A stretch of DNA of 64,000 bases, taken from positions 1 through 64,000 of the forward strand of contig NZ_PCDP01000069.1 of NCBI RefSeq assembly GCF_003240585.1, given 5' to 3'. This DNA comes from Arminella tubonensis (GTDB lineage: Bacteria; Pseudomonadota; Alphaproteobacteria; Rhizobiales; Rhizobiaceae). Below the pieces are notes generated by a model, which did no database searches, had not been told where the DNA came from, and saw only the letters and a list, made by a program, of their open reading frames with translations. Shown piece by piece: positions 8,701-16,228 of this stretch; within the stretch, counting starts at the first letter, position 1, and each line of letters begins with the position of its first letter. Both the position numbers and the translations under genes were made by a program.

Positions 8701-8943
8701 GGGGTTCAGCCGGGAAAGCGCGGTGCGCAGCGTCTTGGTCAGATAGGGATCTCGCAGCGTGTCGCGAAACGGTGATCCGTTGGGACCGAAGCTCTCCTCA
8801 TAGAGATTGAAGTGGCTCCAGCCGAGCGTTTCCAGAAGCTCGATTGCCGGTTTCTCGACCAGCCCGTCCTCGGAGAAGCCGGTCAGCGTGGCGCGGGTGC
8901 CCTCGGGAATGCCGTATTCAATCTCCTTCGGGGTCTCGACCAC
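5731..8943 (-). CDS. hsdR: Type I restriction enzyme, R (restriction/translocase) subunit
   Basis: A 1070-residue subunit that pulls DNA past the bound complex and cuts it when the target is unmethylated. Order of domains: N-terminal nuclease with RTDLIGFVNGVPLLFIELKAG-type D-x(n)-E-x-K core (about residues 165-185), SF2 helicase lobe 1 with Walker A HTQGSGKSLS (near 315) and the DEAD-like box IADEAHRSQYD (near 420), lobe 2 with TGFDVPT (near 675) and QTIARANR (near 700), then a helical C-terminal half that docks on HsdM/HsdS. Length is normal. The start is GTG at 8941-8943, three bases after the hsdS stop with the ribosome site inside hsdS, so the two are translationally coupled. Last gene of hsdM-hsdS-hsdR. 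No frameshift is seen. Confidence 0.96.
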   Translation of the reverse strand: MVETPKEIEYGIPEGTRATLTGFSEDGLVEKPAIELLETLGWSHFNLYEESFGPNGSPFRDTLRDPYLTKTLRTALSRLNPNLPQDALDLAFDTLTQDRASMVPMAANREVLELVRDGVHVEYRDDDGGIAKERVRVIDWRDLTANDFTLISQAWISGELHRRRTDLIGFVNGVPLLFIELKAGHRRIEDAYRDNVRDYRDSIPQLFRPNGFVLVSNGLDTRIGASAYSPWDTYKEWKRIDDETEPGRISLETAIRAAATPERLIDLVENFLIFEETKDGLVKKIAQNHQFLGVNKAVQAVANLGENQGKLGVFWHTQGSGKSLSMLIFARKVLRTMPGAWTFLVVTDREELDKQISDFFAACGAVTKDVREVRAGSKEHLKTLLRGNERFVFTLIHKFGTAKGETFPVLSERSDIIVIADEAHRSQYDTLAANMRRALPNAAFIGFTGTPLMAGEEKTRDVFGDYVSTYTYQQSTEDGATVPLYYENRIPELEFANETFAEDLEAVIEGADLDEEQERELEKRLGTQYHLITREDRLDRIAEDLVRHFVGRGYRGKAMFVAIDKATAVRMYDKVRRAWDAEVGRREAALATAPADRREALAAVIAFMRRTDMAVVVSQGQNEIADMEAKGLDIRTHRRRMNEQDLDAKFKKGSDPLRLVFVCAMWITGFDVPTCSTIYLDKPMKNHTLMQTIARANRNAPGKKAGLIVDYVGIFRNLEKALAIYAIGGATNAKPIADKSALVEDLAEAIKEALAFCRARDVDPGAILEVTGFDRLARLGDAVEALNGTDPERRTFLSLAFNVWNTFKAVLPDARAEPYRKISAAVEVIAQRIRSLTERPDISEVASKIEALLDNSIAGVEITAPIREDGNTDGLFNLSQLDIERLRAMFATDNRQRTDTQRLRRAVEDQLAEMAARNPTRRGLVERFEALVTQYNAGSLTAADFFNQLLALVGDLNAEDQRAIREGLTEEELAIFDILTQPEPKLEPEDEDLVKRVAKSLLEKLKAEKLVLDWRLKERAKAAVKATIQQLYDEGLPQAYDQGVFDEKVERTYQWVFEKYSGGLGTSTTQ

Positions 8944-8946
8944 GGG

Positions 8947-10227
8947 CTATTCCGCCGCCTCGGCAAAGGTCTCGTAGGCGGCCGAGACGTCGATCTCCCC
9001 GGAGATCAGCTTCGGGAGAAGAAGGTCGCGAGCGGCGCGGAGCCGGAAGTTCGAGCAAGTCAACGTTCTGCATTGCTCTGCTAAGGGTGCGAAGTTTGCA
9101 ACCCATTTCGATTGTAGCTTCAGTGGCGGAACAATCATGGGAAGTTTCTTGAAATCCTTTAGAATGATGCGCGGGATCGCCGCACCTGATACGCTCTGCT
9201 TTATTCGCGCACTGACGTCCGGCGACTTCAAAGCTGCCGTCAAGTACTCTCGCTCCACCTGTTCGTTTGGTCGAATGATGGCGATGGAAGACAGAACGGC
9301 TAGGTCGTCCCTCTGCTCGGTTACCAGAAAAGTATGCTTGTTGAGATTTGCGCCGTCCTTGGCGACCAGAATATCGCCGAGCAATGGCAAGCAGTCATTA
9401 CGAACCAGTTTGTCAAAGTCCTCGTCCGAGATGGACCGGCACTTGCTTAAATCGAAGCCCCACTCTCCCATATCCTTGACGGAAGCCATCAACTTTCCAG
9501 CCGGTTGAGAGGTCGGGCTCCAATGAGACCCATCGGTGATCTTGACGCATAGGTTGTCTAGGGAGCTTACTGACCACCCCTCAGGCACCTTCCCAAGTTC
9601 CGTCATGACCAACGGCACGGCGTCATGGCCCGGATAGCGGAAGCGGACGAACCATTCATCGAACTGCAGCCGCGCCATGTCCTCAAGGATCGCAATGCGC
9701 CGCTGGTTCACCTCGATGAGGTCGTCGTAAGTACGGAGGATGACGGCGACCCGATCCTGAACTGACAACGGCGGGACCCTAATTTGGATCGAGTTCAGCT
9801 TCTCAAGGCTCAGGTTATCTTGGGTTGTTCCACGCGAAATTTCTTTATATCGCTGCTTTAACAGGTCCAAACTGTACTTGATGAATGCGGTGTTTGCCTT
9901 AAGTGGATCGGGAATAAATCCAACTACGCTGTCGGGAAAGCACGCATCAACTGTCAGTACGGCCGTCTCCGCGATATTTGCGGCAATTGTAATGCATAGG
10001 GTCCCTGCTGGCCACAGCTTACTCTGAGCCAATCCTTTGTCACTGTACGTCTGGGAGTGCGCCGTCAGCCAATACTCGGCATGGGTGACATCGCCAGTTT
10101 GTACGAAAGGGTATTTTCCATCGTAAAGGGACGGGTCATTGCGCGGTCGATGCTTGGACTTGCCCCTTCCCAAGAAGCCCAGGTTCTTAAGCGGGATCAG
10201 AACCCATTCCTCAGATAGCTTCAGCAT
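8947..10227 (-). CDS. hsdS: Type I restriction-modification, S (specificity) subunit
   Basis: A 426-residue DNA-recognition subunit. It shows the usual two-fold plan: target-recognition domain 1 (about residues 1-150, with YPFVQTGDVTHAEYWL and VPPLSVQDRVAVILRTYDD as the first conserved spacer helix), then TRD 2 (about 205-370, with GDILVAKDGANLNKHTFL) and a second spacer near the C-terminus (RAARDLLLPKLISGEIDV). Each TRD reads half of a bipartite sequence. The start ATG at 10227 overlaps the end of hsdM by 17 bases and is preceded by AGAGGTG. TRDs vary quickly between strains, so the target cannot be read from the sequence. Confidence 0.93.
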   Translation of the reverse strand: MLKLSEEWVLIPLKNLGFLGRGKSKHRPRNDPSLYDGKYPFVQTGDVTHAEYWLTAHSQTYSDKGLAQSKLWPAGTLCITIAANIAETAVLTVDACFPDSVVGFIPDPLKANTAFIKYSLDLLKQRYKEISRGTTQDNLSLEKLNSIQIRVPPLSVQDRVAVILRTYDDLIEVNQRRIAILEDMARLQFDEWFVRFRYPGHDAVPLVMTELGKVPEGWSVSSLDNLCVKITDGSHWSPTSQPAGKLMASVKDMGEWGFDLSKCRSISDEDFDKLVRNDCLPLLGDILVAKDGANLNKHTFLVTEQRDDLAVLSSIAIIRPNEQVEREYLTAALKSPDVSARIKQSVSGAAIPRIILKDFKKLPMIVPPLKLQSKWVANFAPLAEQCRTLTCSNFRLRAARDLLLPKLISGEIDVSAAYETFAEAAE

Positions 10228-11803
10228 AAAGCACCTCTGAAAAATTCTGAGATATGGCTCGTTGAAGCCGTGCCGCCTCGATGTTCAGCGCTTCCAGCTC
10301 TTCGTGCAACTCCCCCAGCTTCTCGCGGAAGTCCTCGCCGTTCGCTTCACCGGCCGCGACCCCAACATAGCGCCCAGGGTTCAGCGACCAGCCCTGCGCC
10401 TCGATCTCGGTACGGGTGGCACTGCGGCACAGACCGGCGACGTTACCATAGGCAAGCTCCGGGAAGCGCTCTTCCAGCCACGCCTTGGACTGGGTGAAGA
10501 ACTCCAGCTCCTCGCCCCGCCAAAGCCGCACGATGTTGGCTAATGCCTCGACCTGTTCTTCCGTGAAATCGCGGTGGGCGCGGTCGATCTGACGGAAGAT
10601 GTGCCGGGCATCGAGGAACAGCACCTCGTCAGCCCTTTGCCCCTTCGTCTTGCCCTTGTCGAAGAACCACAGGGTGCAGGGAAGCGTGACCGTGAGGAAG
10701 AAGTTCGGCCCGACCGAGACGATGACATCGACGCTGCCGCTTTCGATCAGCTTCCTGCGGATTTCCTGTTCCCCGCCTCGCGCATCGGCTGCAGAATTGG
10801 CCATGACGAACCCGGCGCGGCCCGTCTCATTCAGCCGCGACCAGAAGAACTGTATCCAGAGATAGTTTGCATTGTCGGCATTCGGGACGCCAAAGGGAAA
10901 GCGGTTGGCGATGTCCAGCAGCTTGCTCTTGTCTAGTTCCTTCACGTTGAAGGGCGGATTGGCCATGACGAAATCGAAGCCGCCCGGTCCATCGTAACAG
11001 CCCTTGTCGTTCTTCTTCGGCATCACCTCTTCAAACACCGGATCGCGATAAGTGTCGGCGTCGAGGATCTTGCCGGAGAGGCCATGCACTGCGAGGTTCA
11101 TCTGAGCGAGACGCCAAGTCTCTCGGGTGCGCTCGACGCCATAGATCGACAGATCTTTGTCAGGTTCCCGCTGATGGCGCTTCACGAAGTCTGCCGAATG
11201 AACGAACATGCCGCCCGAGCCACAGGCCGGATCCAAAATGCGACCATGATAGGGCTCGATGATTTCGACGATCAGCCGGACGATGGACGAGGGCGTATAG
11301 AACTCGCCGCCCTTCTGCATCGTGTCTTTGGCGAAGTTGCCCATGAAATACTCATAGACATGACCGAATGCGTCACCGGCAATCTTGAGCGGCTGGAGTG
11401 CTCGAAGCAGTTCAACAATGACATCGTCGGGGATGGACTGATAGGTCTTGGGAAGAACGTCGGCCAATTCCGGGTTCTTCGCCTCGATCTCGCGCATGGC
11501 CGTCGTTAGAGCGCGACCAAGGTTCGAGCCTTCTGGAAGGCTTAGCAGAAACGAGAACCGCGCCTCGGGCGGCAGAAAGATTGCTCCTTCCGCCTTGTAG
11601 GCGTCTGCGCCTGGACGGATACGCGAGCCTTCACGCGGAGCAAGCCTAGCTTCGACCTCAGAGAACCGCTCGTCTGCATGTCGCAGGAATAGAAGGCCTA
11701 GGACGGGACGGGCGTATTCGGCGGGGAGAATGCCGGAATTGGCCCGGAGCTTGTCCGCAGTATTCCAGAGCTTGTCGGAGATCGTCTTGAGGTCTGATGA
11801 CAT
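10211..11803 (-). CDS. hsdM: Type I restriction-modification, M (adenine methyltransferase) subunit
   Basis: A 530-residue N6-adenine methyltransferase. The helical N-terminal domain (LWNTADKLRANSG) is followed by the AdoMet-binding motif ILDPACGSGGMF (about residue 195) and catalytic motif IV DFVMANPPFNVKE (about 285). I chose the ATG at 11803 (MSSDLKTISDKLW), which matches the family start; the frame stays open upstream to 11866 but gives an unrelated basic leader. First gene of the operon, so the promoter should lie in the short gap between it and the integrase end (11804-11897) or inside the integrase gene. It methylates both strands of the HsdS target with two HsdM per complex. Confidence 0.95.
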   Translation of the reverse strand: MSSDLKTISDKLWNTADKLRANSGILPAEYARPVLGLLFLRHADERFSEVEARLAPREGSRIRPGADAYKAEGAIFLPPEARFSFLLSLPEGSNLGRALTTAMREIEAKNPELADVLPKTYQSIPDDVIVELLRALQPLKIAGDAFGHVYEYFMGNFAKDTMQKGGEFYTPSSIVRLIVEIIEPYHGRILDPACGSGGMFVHSADFVKRHQREPDKDLSIYGVERTRETWRLAQMNLAVHGLSGKILDADTYRDPVFEEVMPKKNDKGCYDGPGGFDFVMANPPFNVKELDKSKLLDIANRFPFGVPNADNANYLWIQFFWSRLNETGRAGFVMANSAADARGGEQEIRRKLIESGSVDVIVSVGPNFFLTVTLPCTLWFFDKGKTKGQRADEVLFLDARHIFRQIDRAHRDFTEEQVEALANIVRLWRGEELEFFTQSKAWLEERFPELAYGNVAGLCRSATRTEIEAQGWSLNPGRYVGVAAGEANGEDFREKLGELHEELEALNIEAARLQRAISQNFSEVLYAEAI

Positions 11804-11897
11804 GATTTCAATCTTAAGTATTTGAGAATTAGAAGACGCGGCGAACGGGTGACGGGAACTTTGCAAGAGCGCGTGTTAGCCGTCAACCTCTGCAAGG

Positions 11898-13604
11898 TCA
11901 GGTCTTGCGGGATATGAGGTGGGACAGGTCCAGGCCATCATAGTGCAGCTTAGCCATTTCTTCGTTAAGCAATTGCAGACCGTAGAGGCCGTTTCCGTAG
12001 CGTCCGGCCATGCCTTTCTGAGTGTGACCTTGCAACGCGTTCATGAAGTCGAGCGGGATACGACTATTGCGACAAGCATCCTCAAAGCTATGACGGAAGC
12101 TATGGAACGAATTCTTTCCATGCTTGATCCTTAGCTTCTTAAGGCTGTTGCCGAATTTGGTGGAGTAACCCGTTGAGTAGGTGCCATCTGCAGCTTTCGG
12201 AAGCTCGGGGAACAGTCGCTTGTGCTTCTGCTTGCGCTGCCGTTCAACGAAAGTAAGGAAGCCCATGTCTTTGAGCTCCTCGTGAACTGGGATACGCCGA
12301 CGCGAGCCGCCTGTCTTTACATTGAGATCCTCACCTTCGTCGGTAACTTCGATGTAGGCGATGCCTCCTTCGACCTTCACATCTTCGGTGCGAAGCTGAA
12401 TGATTTCACCAGAGCGGCATCCAGTGAATAGGCCGACCAATGGCACCCAGTAAATACCTTGGTCGCTCGGGATCAGGTCGCCCGGGGAGTTATGGTAGCG
12501 GCCGCTCCGGCACCCTGTGTAAATAGGAGATCGGAAGATGGTCGACAGTTCGGCCAATGTGAACGGGTGGCGTTCGTCACTGGCCTTGCCACTAATCTTG
12601 ACGTTCAGTCCGTCGAAGGGATTGGTCGGGATATCGTCGTAGTTCGCCTCAGCCCAGTTCCAGAATGCTCGTACGAACCCGAGAACCTTGTTCACGTTCT
12701 TCCCGGACATAGGCTCACGGCTCAACTCGGTGGCTCGCTTTGCCGCCTCCTTCATGGAAAGCTTCTCAAGTACTTTAATTTTGGTCCAGTTGGGCGGCAG
12801 CGACAGCAATACGGCCTTGAACTCGCGGGCATCCGCTTTGCCATAATTGTTCATCGGCCTGTCTCCGGCCATTTCGATGAAACGTTCGGCCCACAGACGG
12901 TTCGCCTTCGCGGTTGCCGGGGTCCAGCCGCCCTTGGCACGGCTCTTTTCGGCGGCCCATTCATCAATCAGCGTTGAGGCGAGCGGTCCGCTGGCCTTCG
13001 GCTTGGTTTGCGACAGCACCGGAGTTTCAACCGGGTTCCCTTCGTTGCGTTGTCGTTTGGCAGCAGTGGCGCGGACACTGGCGCTTAGGATCGCTCTCGC
13101 CACCTTTGGCCAGCTCGGGGATGCTGGATCAAGCTTGAGGCCGACATTGTCCCACGTCAGAACCTCCGCCGCTTCCGATAGGGGGAAGGTTGATGGGGCG
13201 CCTCGGGCCAGCTCATAACGATTGACAGCGTCCATATCTTCCAGCAGTTCGCCGTAAGCATCGAAATCCTGATCGTCGAGGCCCGCAAGGCGTAGCTCCT
13301 CGTCCTCATCCAGCAGATGCGCGAAATAGACTTCCTCGACGTGCTTGATCTGGGCGCCAGACAGCTCCGCCAGTGCGGGTTCTAGTTGCCGTGACAATAG
13401 CTGCCGATGTTGGTCGAAACGGTCGTCTACTTCTGCTGAGGCTTTCCGAAGCTTCTTTAGTGCGTCCTGGTAATCCCGGGTCTCCAGTGAGAACGTTTCT
13501 TCCGTTTTGGGATAGGAGCTTTTGATGTCGCGGGGGATCGAACACCGGAACCAATAGACGTTTCCGCGTTTGATTAGGCGAGGGGGCAATGGCATGTCGT
13601 TCAT
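11898..13604 (-). CDS. Tyrosine integrase of the island
   Basis: A 568-residue tyrosine recombinase. The N-terminus (NVYWFRCSIPRDI) is the short beta module typical of rhizobial island integrases; a SAM-like core-binding domain spans the middle, and the catalytic part has LFTGCRSGEIIQL (first Arg), HSFRHSFEDACRNS (His-x-x-Arg), and GHTQKGMAGRYGNG with the likely nucleophile Tyr. ATG at 13604 (MNDMPLPPRL) is preferred; an open extension to 13682 runs into the att repeat and is probably not translated. The gene begins 82 bp from the proximal att and reads away from tRNA-Thr, the normal layout for a tRNA-targeting integrase. No separate excisionase gene was recognised. Confidence 0.93.
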   Translation of the reverse strand: MNDMPLPPRLIKRGNVYWFRCSIPRDIKSSYPKTEETFSLETRDYQDALKKLRKASAEVDDRFDQHRQLLSRQLEPALAELSGAQIKHVEEVYFAHLLDEDEELRLAGLDDQDFDAYGELLEDMDAVNRYELARGAPSTFPLSEAAEVLTWDNVGLKLDPASPSWPKVARAILSASVRATAAKRQRNEGNPVETPVLSQTKPKASGPLASTLIDEWAAEKSRAKGGWTPATAKANRLWAERFIEMAGDRPMNNYGKADAREFKAVLLSLPPNWTKIKVLEKLSMKEAAKRATELSREPMSGKNVNKVLGFVRAFWNWAEANYDDIPTNPFDGLNVKISGKASDERHPFTLAELSTIFRSPIYTGCRSGRYHNSPGDLIPSDQGIYWVPLVGLFTGCRSGEIIQLRTEDVKVEGGIAYIEVTDEGEDLNVKTGGSRRRIPVHEELKDMGFLTFVERQRKQKHKRLFPELPKAADGTYSTGYSTKFGNSLKKLRIKHGKNSFHSFRHSFEDACRNSRIPLDFMNALQGHTQKGMAGRYGNGLYGLQLLNEEMAKLHYDGLDLSHLISRKT

Positions 13605-13685
13605 GGCTCCGCTGTAGCAGTGTGCTGGAGCAAACGAAACTGTAACCCATTGATTTTGTGATAAGTCCTTGTATTGAAACAAGGA

Positions 13686-13712
13686 AAACTGGTGCTGCTA
13701 GAGAGATTTGAA
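13686..13712. repeat. Proximal attachment site, within tRNA-Thr 3' end
   Basis: Identical over 27 bases to 835-861. It covers the CCA end, the acceptor 3' strand and part of the T arm of the adjacent tRNA-Thr plus four bases beyond. This is the copy that keeps the tRNA functional after integration. Confidence 0.9.
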
Positions 13713-13764
13713 CTCTCGGCCTCTCCCTTACCAAGGGAGTGCTCTACCCCTGAGCTATAGCAGC
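13690..13764 (-). tRNA. tRNA-Thr (anticodon GGT)
   Basis: Read on the minus strand it starts GCTGCTATAGCTCAG, has the anticodon arm CTCCC-TTGGTAA-GGGAG with anticodon GGT, a T arm GAGAG-TTCAAAT-CTCTC, and ends TAGCAGC-A-CCA; the acceptor stem pairs over seven bases. CCA is encoded. It is the integration target of the island on its 3' side. Confidence 0.96.
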
Positions 13765-13919
13765 ATTCTGTGACGCGGCTTGATGTTCCGTGTCGAGCGA
13801 GGCGCCTATTGCCACAGCTGGGGGGCAAGCGCAAGCCGCAAATGGCAAGTTCCATGAAACATCAGGTGAAAAAGCGCCCAAGCCTTTTGAAGGGCGTCGA
13901 TTTCGGCTATGGAGACCTT

Positions 13920-14159
13920 ATGGAAAAAGACCAGACAGAGCGTGGCGCGCCGGTGTCCGATGACGCGAGGCCCTTGGAAAGCAAGGCCGGTGGGCCGGTG
14001 AAATCACGGGCGGACCTTGGGGCGGAAAGGCGGCGCGGGCGGGCGGCCGAGAAGCTGCGCGAGAATCTGGCACGGCGAAAACAGCAGGTCCGCGCACGTC
14101 GTGCCGGGCAGGCAGATGAAACAGATGGGCTCCCTGCCGCAAAAACGGACGAATCGTAA
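13920..14159 (+). CDS. Small basic hypothetical protein upstream of murA
   Basis: A 79-residue charged protein starting at ATG 13920 with GGAG at 13911-13914. It is rich in Arg, Lys, Glu and Ala (AERRRGRAAEKLRENLARR) and predicted to be one long amphipathic helix with disordered ends. No domain is recognised. It lies between tRNA-Thr and murA on the murA strand, in what appears to be the conserved side of the junction. A longer in-frame start at 13770 has no ribosome site and overlaps the tRNA leader. Confidence 0.6.
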   Translation: MEKDQTERGAPVSDDARPLESKAGGPVKSRADLGAERRRGRAAEKLRENLARRKQQVRARRAGQADETDGLPAAKTDES

Positions 14160-14277
14160 TGAAACGTCCGGCCTCACGCCAAACGAATTGAAGCCCCACC
14201 TTATTTCGTCTACACACCACCTTCCTTTTTCAAGGCTTCGAACTTTCAGGAAAGGCGGGCTCGGCCCGTAATCGCAC

Positions 14278-15570
14278 ATGGATCGTATCAGGATTGTCGG
14301 CGGCAATGAACTCAATGGGGTCATTCCGATTTCCGGCGCCAAGAATGCGGCTTTGCCATTGATGATCGCCTCTTTGTTGACGAGCGATACGCTGACGCTC
14401 GAAAACGTGCCGCATCTGGCCGATGTCGAACTGCTTCTGCGCATTCTCGGCAACCACGGCGTCGATGTCGCGGTCAATGGCCGTCGCGAGCGTCAGGAAG
14501 ACGCATATTCCCGCACCATCCATTTCACATGCCGCACGATCGTCGACACGACGGCGCATTACGAGCTGGTCTCGAAGATGCGCGCTAGCTTCTGGGTCAT
14601 CGGGCCGCTGCTTGCCCGTGAAGGCCAGGCCCGCGTTTCGCTTCCCGGCGGCTGCACCATCGGCACGCGCCCGGTCGACCTCTTCATCGAGGGGCTTGCG
14701 GCGCTCGGCGCCAACATGGAAATCGATGGCGGCTATATCAACGCGACGGCGCCGAAGGGCGGCCTTATCGGCGCGCGCTATACGTTCCCGAAGGTTTCCG
14801 TCGGTGCGACCCATGTGCTGATGATGGCGGCGACGCTTGCCCGGGGCACGACCGTGATCGGCAATGCTGCGCGCGAGCCGGAGGTCGTCGATCTTGCCAA
14901 CTGCCTGAATGCGATGGGCGCGAAGGTTTCCGGCGCCGGTACGAGCACGATCACCATCGAGGGCGTGACGTCGCTTTCCGGCGCACGCCACAGGGTTCTG
15001 CCCGACCGCATCGAGACCGGCACCTATGCCATGGCTGTCGCAATGGCCGGCGGCGACGTCCGGCTTGAAAACACCGACATGGCGCTGCTCGACACCGCGC
15101 TCGAGACGCTTCGCCGGGCCGGCGCCGAGATCACGCAGACCGATACCGGTATCCGGGTGGTGCGCAACGGCGGCGGCATCAAGCCGGTCGACATCGTCAC
15201 CGATCCGTTCCCGGGCTTCCCAACCGACCTTCAGGCGCAATTCATGGCGCTGATGACGCGCTCTTCCGGGACCTCGCACATAACAGAGACAATCTTCGAA
15301 AACCGCTTCATGCATGTGCAGGAGCTGGCGCGCCTCGGGGCGAAAATCTCGCTTTCGGGCCAGACGGCCAAGATCGAGGGCGTGCCACGGCTTCGCGGCG
15401 CGCAGGTGATGGCGACGGACCTTCGCGCGTCGGTCTCGCTGGTCATCGCCGGTCTTGTGGCCGAGGGCGAGACGGTGGTCTCCCGCGTCTACCATCTCGA
15501 CCGCGGCTTCGAACGGCTGGAAGAGAAGCTGACGCGCTGCGGCGCAAACGTCGAGCGAATTAGCGAATAA
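14278..15570 (+). CDS. murA: UDP-N-acetylglucosamine 1-carboxyvinyltransferase
   Basis: A 430-residue cytoplasmic enzyme of the first committed step of peptidoglycan synthesis: it transfers enolpyruvate from PEP to UDP-GlcNAc. Seen: start MDRIRIVGGNELNGVIPISG with the substrate Lys in SGAKNAALPLM (near 22), the catalytic-loop cysteine in LPGGCTIGTRPVDL (near residue 120), and the late motif YHLDRGFERLEEKL. Normal length. The catalytic Cys predicts fosfomycin sensitivity unless other systems intervene. It is followed after 116 bp by the DUF2948 gene and hisD on the same strand, a conserved rhizobial order. Confidence 0.97.
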   Translation: MDRIRIVGGNELNGVIPISGAKNAALPLMIASLLTSDTLTLENVPHLADVELLLRILGNHGVDVAVNGRRERQEDAYSRTIHFTCRTIVDTTAHYELVSKMRASFWVIGPLLAREGQARVSLPGGCTIGTRPVDLFIEGLAALGANMEIDGGYINATAPKGGLIGARYTFPKVSVGATHVLMMAATLARGTTVIGNAAREPEVVDLANCLNAMGAKVSGAGTSTITIEGVTSLSGARHRVLPDRIETGTYAMAVAMAGGDVRLENTDMALLDTALETLRRAGAEITQTDTGIRVVRNGGGIKPVDIVTDPFPGFPTDLQAQFMALMTRSSGTSHITETIFENRFMHVQELARLGAKISLSGQTAKIEGVPRLRGAQVMATDLRASVSLVIAGLVAEGETVVSRVYHLDRGFERLEEKLTRCGANVERISE

Positions 15571-15686
15571 GCAGGTCCGCAACCGGGGTAGATCGTATCT
15601 CCGGTTGCGTCTTCCGCCTCAGGGCCTTATCTCCATCATGGCGTTGGCGACGACCGGCATCTCGCTGGCAATGGGGAGATAAGTGA

Positions 15687-16127
15687 ATGACCGATCTCAA
15701 GCTTCTGGCGCTTGATGGCGAAGACCTGGCGATCGTGTCTGCGCATATGCAGGACAGCGTCTTCAAGGTCGGCGACATGGAATTCTCGCCGCGCCTGAAG
15801 CAATTTGCCGTTGCTGCCAACCGCTTCGTTTGGGAGCTGTCCGATCGCAAGGACAAGTCCTTCGAGCGGCATCGCTCGGCGCTGGTCTTCAAGCGGGTGC
15901 TGGCCGTTCGTTCCACCGGTATCGACAGGCGCAGCAGCGACGCCGTGCTGTCGCTGCTTGCCATCCGGTTCGACCAGATTGGAGAAGGGCCCGAGGGGAC
16001 AATCGAACTGACGCTCGCCGGCCATGCGACGATCGCGCTCGATGTCGAATGCATCGAAGTTCAGCTTGCGGATATCGGTGGTGCGTGGGAAACCGCATCC
16101 ATGCCCAGTCACCCCGACGGGGCCTGA
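15687..16127 (+). CDS. DUF2948 family protein
   Basis: A 146-residue protein beginning MTDLKLLALDGEDLAIVSAH, the signature opening of the alphaproteobacterial DUF2948 family. Function is not known. It has no membrane segment or signal peptide and contains several beta-strand-like stretches (FVWELSDRK, ALVFKRVLAV). Its conserved position between murA and hisD suggests co-transcription; the ribosome site is GGGGAG just before ATG 15687. Confidence 0.88.
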   Translation: MTDLKLLALDGEDLAIVSAHMQDSVFKVGDMEFSPRLKQFAVAANRFVWELSDRKDKSFERHRSALVFKRVLAVRSTGIDRRSSDAVLSLLAIRFDQIGEGPEGTIELTLAGHATIALDVECIEVQLADIGGAWETASMPSHPDGA

Positions 16128-16228
16128 GTTTCGGCTGCCTTTGCAGCGGTTTGTTTTTGCATCATCCTGTCGGAAAACCGGCTCGCGGTTCTTCGGTAGG
16201 GGATCATGCTTCAAAGAGGATTATCGGC

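Larger units (their letters stand above)
835..13712. mobile_element. Integrative genomic island in tRNA-Thr(GGT)
   Basis: A 12.9 kb segment bounded by a 27-bp direct repeat, with an intact tRNA-Thr gene at one end and a tyrosine integrase reading inward from that end. Cargo in order from the distal end: a PD-(D/E)XK-like nuclease, a serine recombinase with an HTH remnant, a polymerase-like protein, a Cys/His-rich protein, and hsdR, hsdS, hsdM. No relaxase, conjugation or phage structural gene is visible, so it is not self-transmissible by any route seen here. It could be a satellite or mobilisable element that depends on a helper. Recombination of the repeats would restore a clean tRNA locus. 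Confidence 0.88.

Noticed and set aside
11804..11866. Longer N-terminus for HsdM
   Set aside because: The extra residues are basic and unlike the family; ATG 11803 gives the standard start.
12460..12550. Repeated TGCRSG peptide in the integrase, suggesting an internal duplication
   Set aside because: The TGCRS...TGCRSGE arrangement appears normal for this type of rhizobial island integrase and is not a recent tandem duplication at DNA level.
15830..16228. Long N-terminal extension of HisD
   Set aside because: It runs inside the DUF2948 gene in another frame and no HisD has such an extension; GTG 16229 has its own ribosome site.
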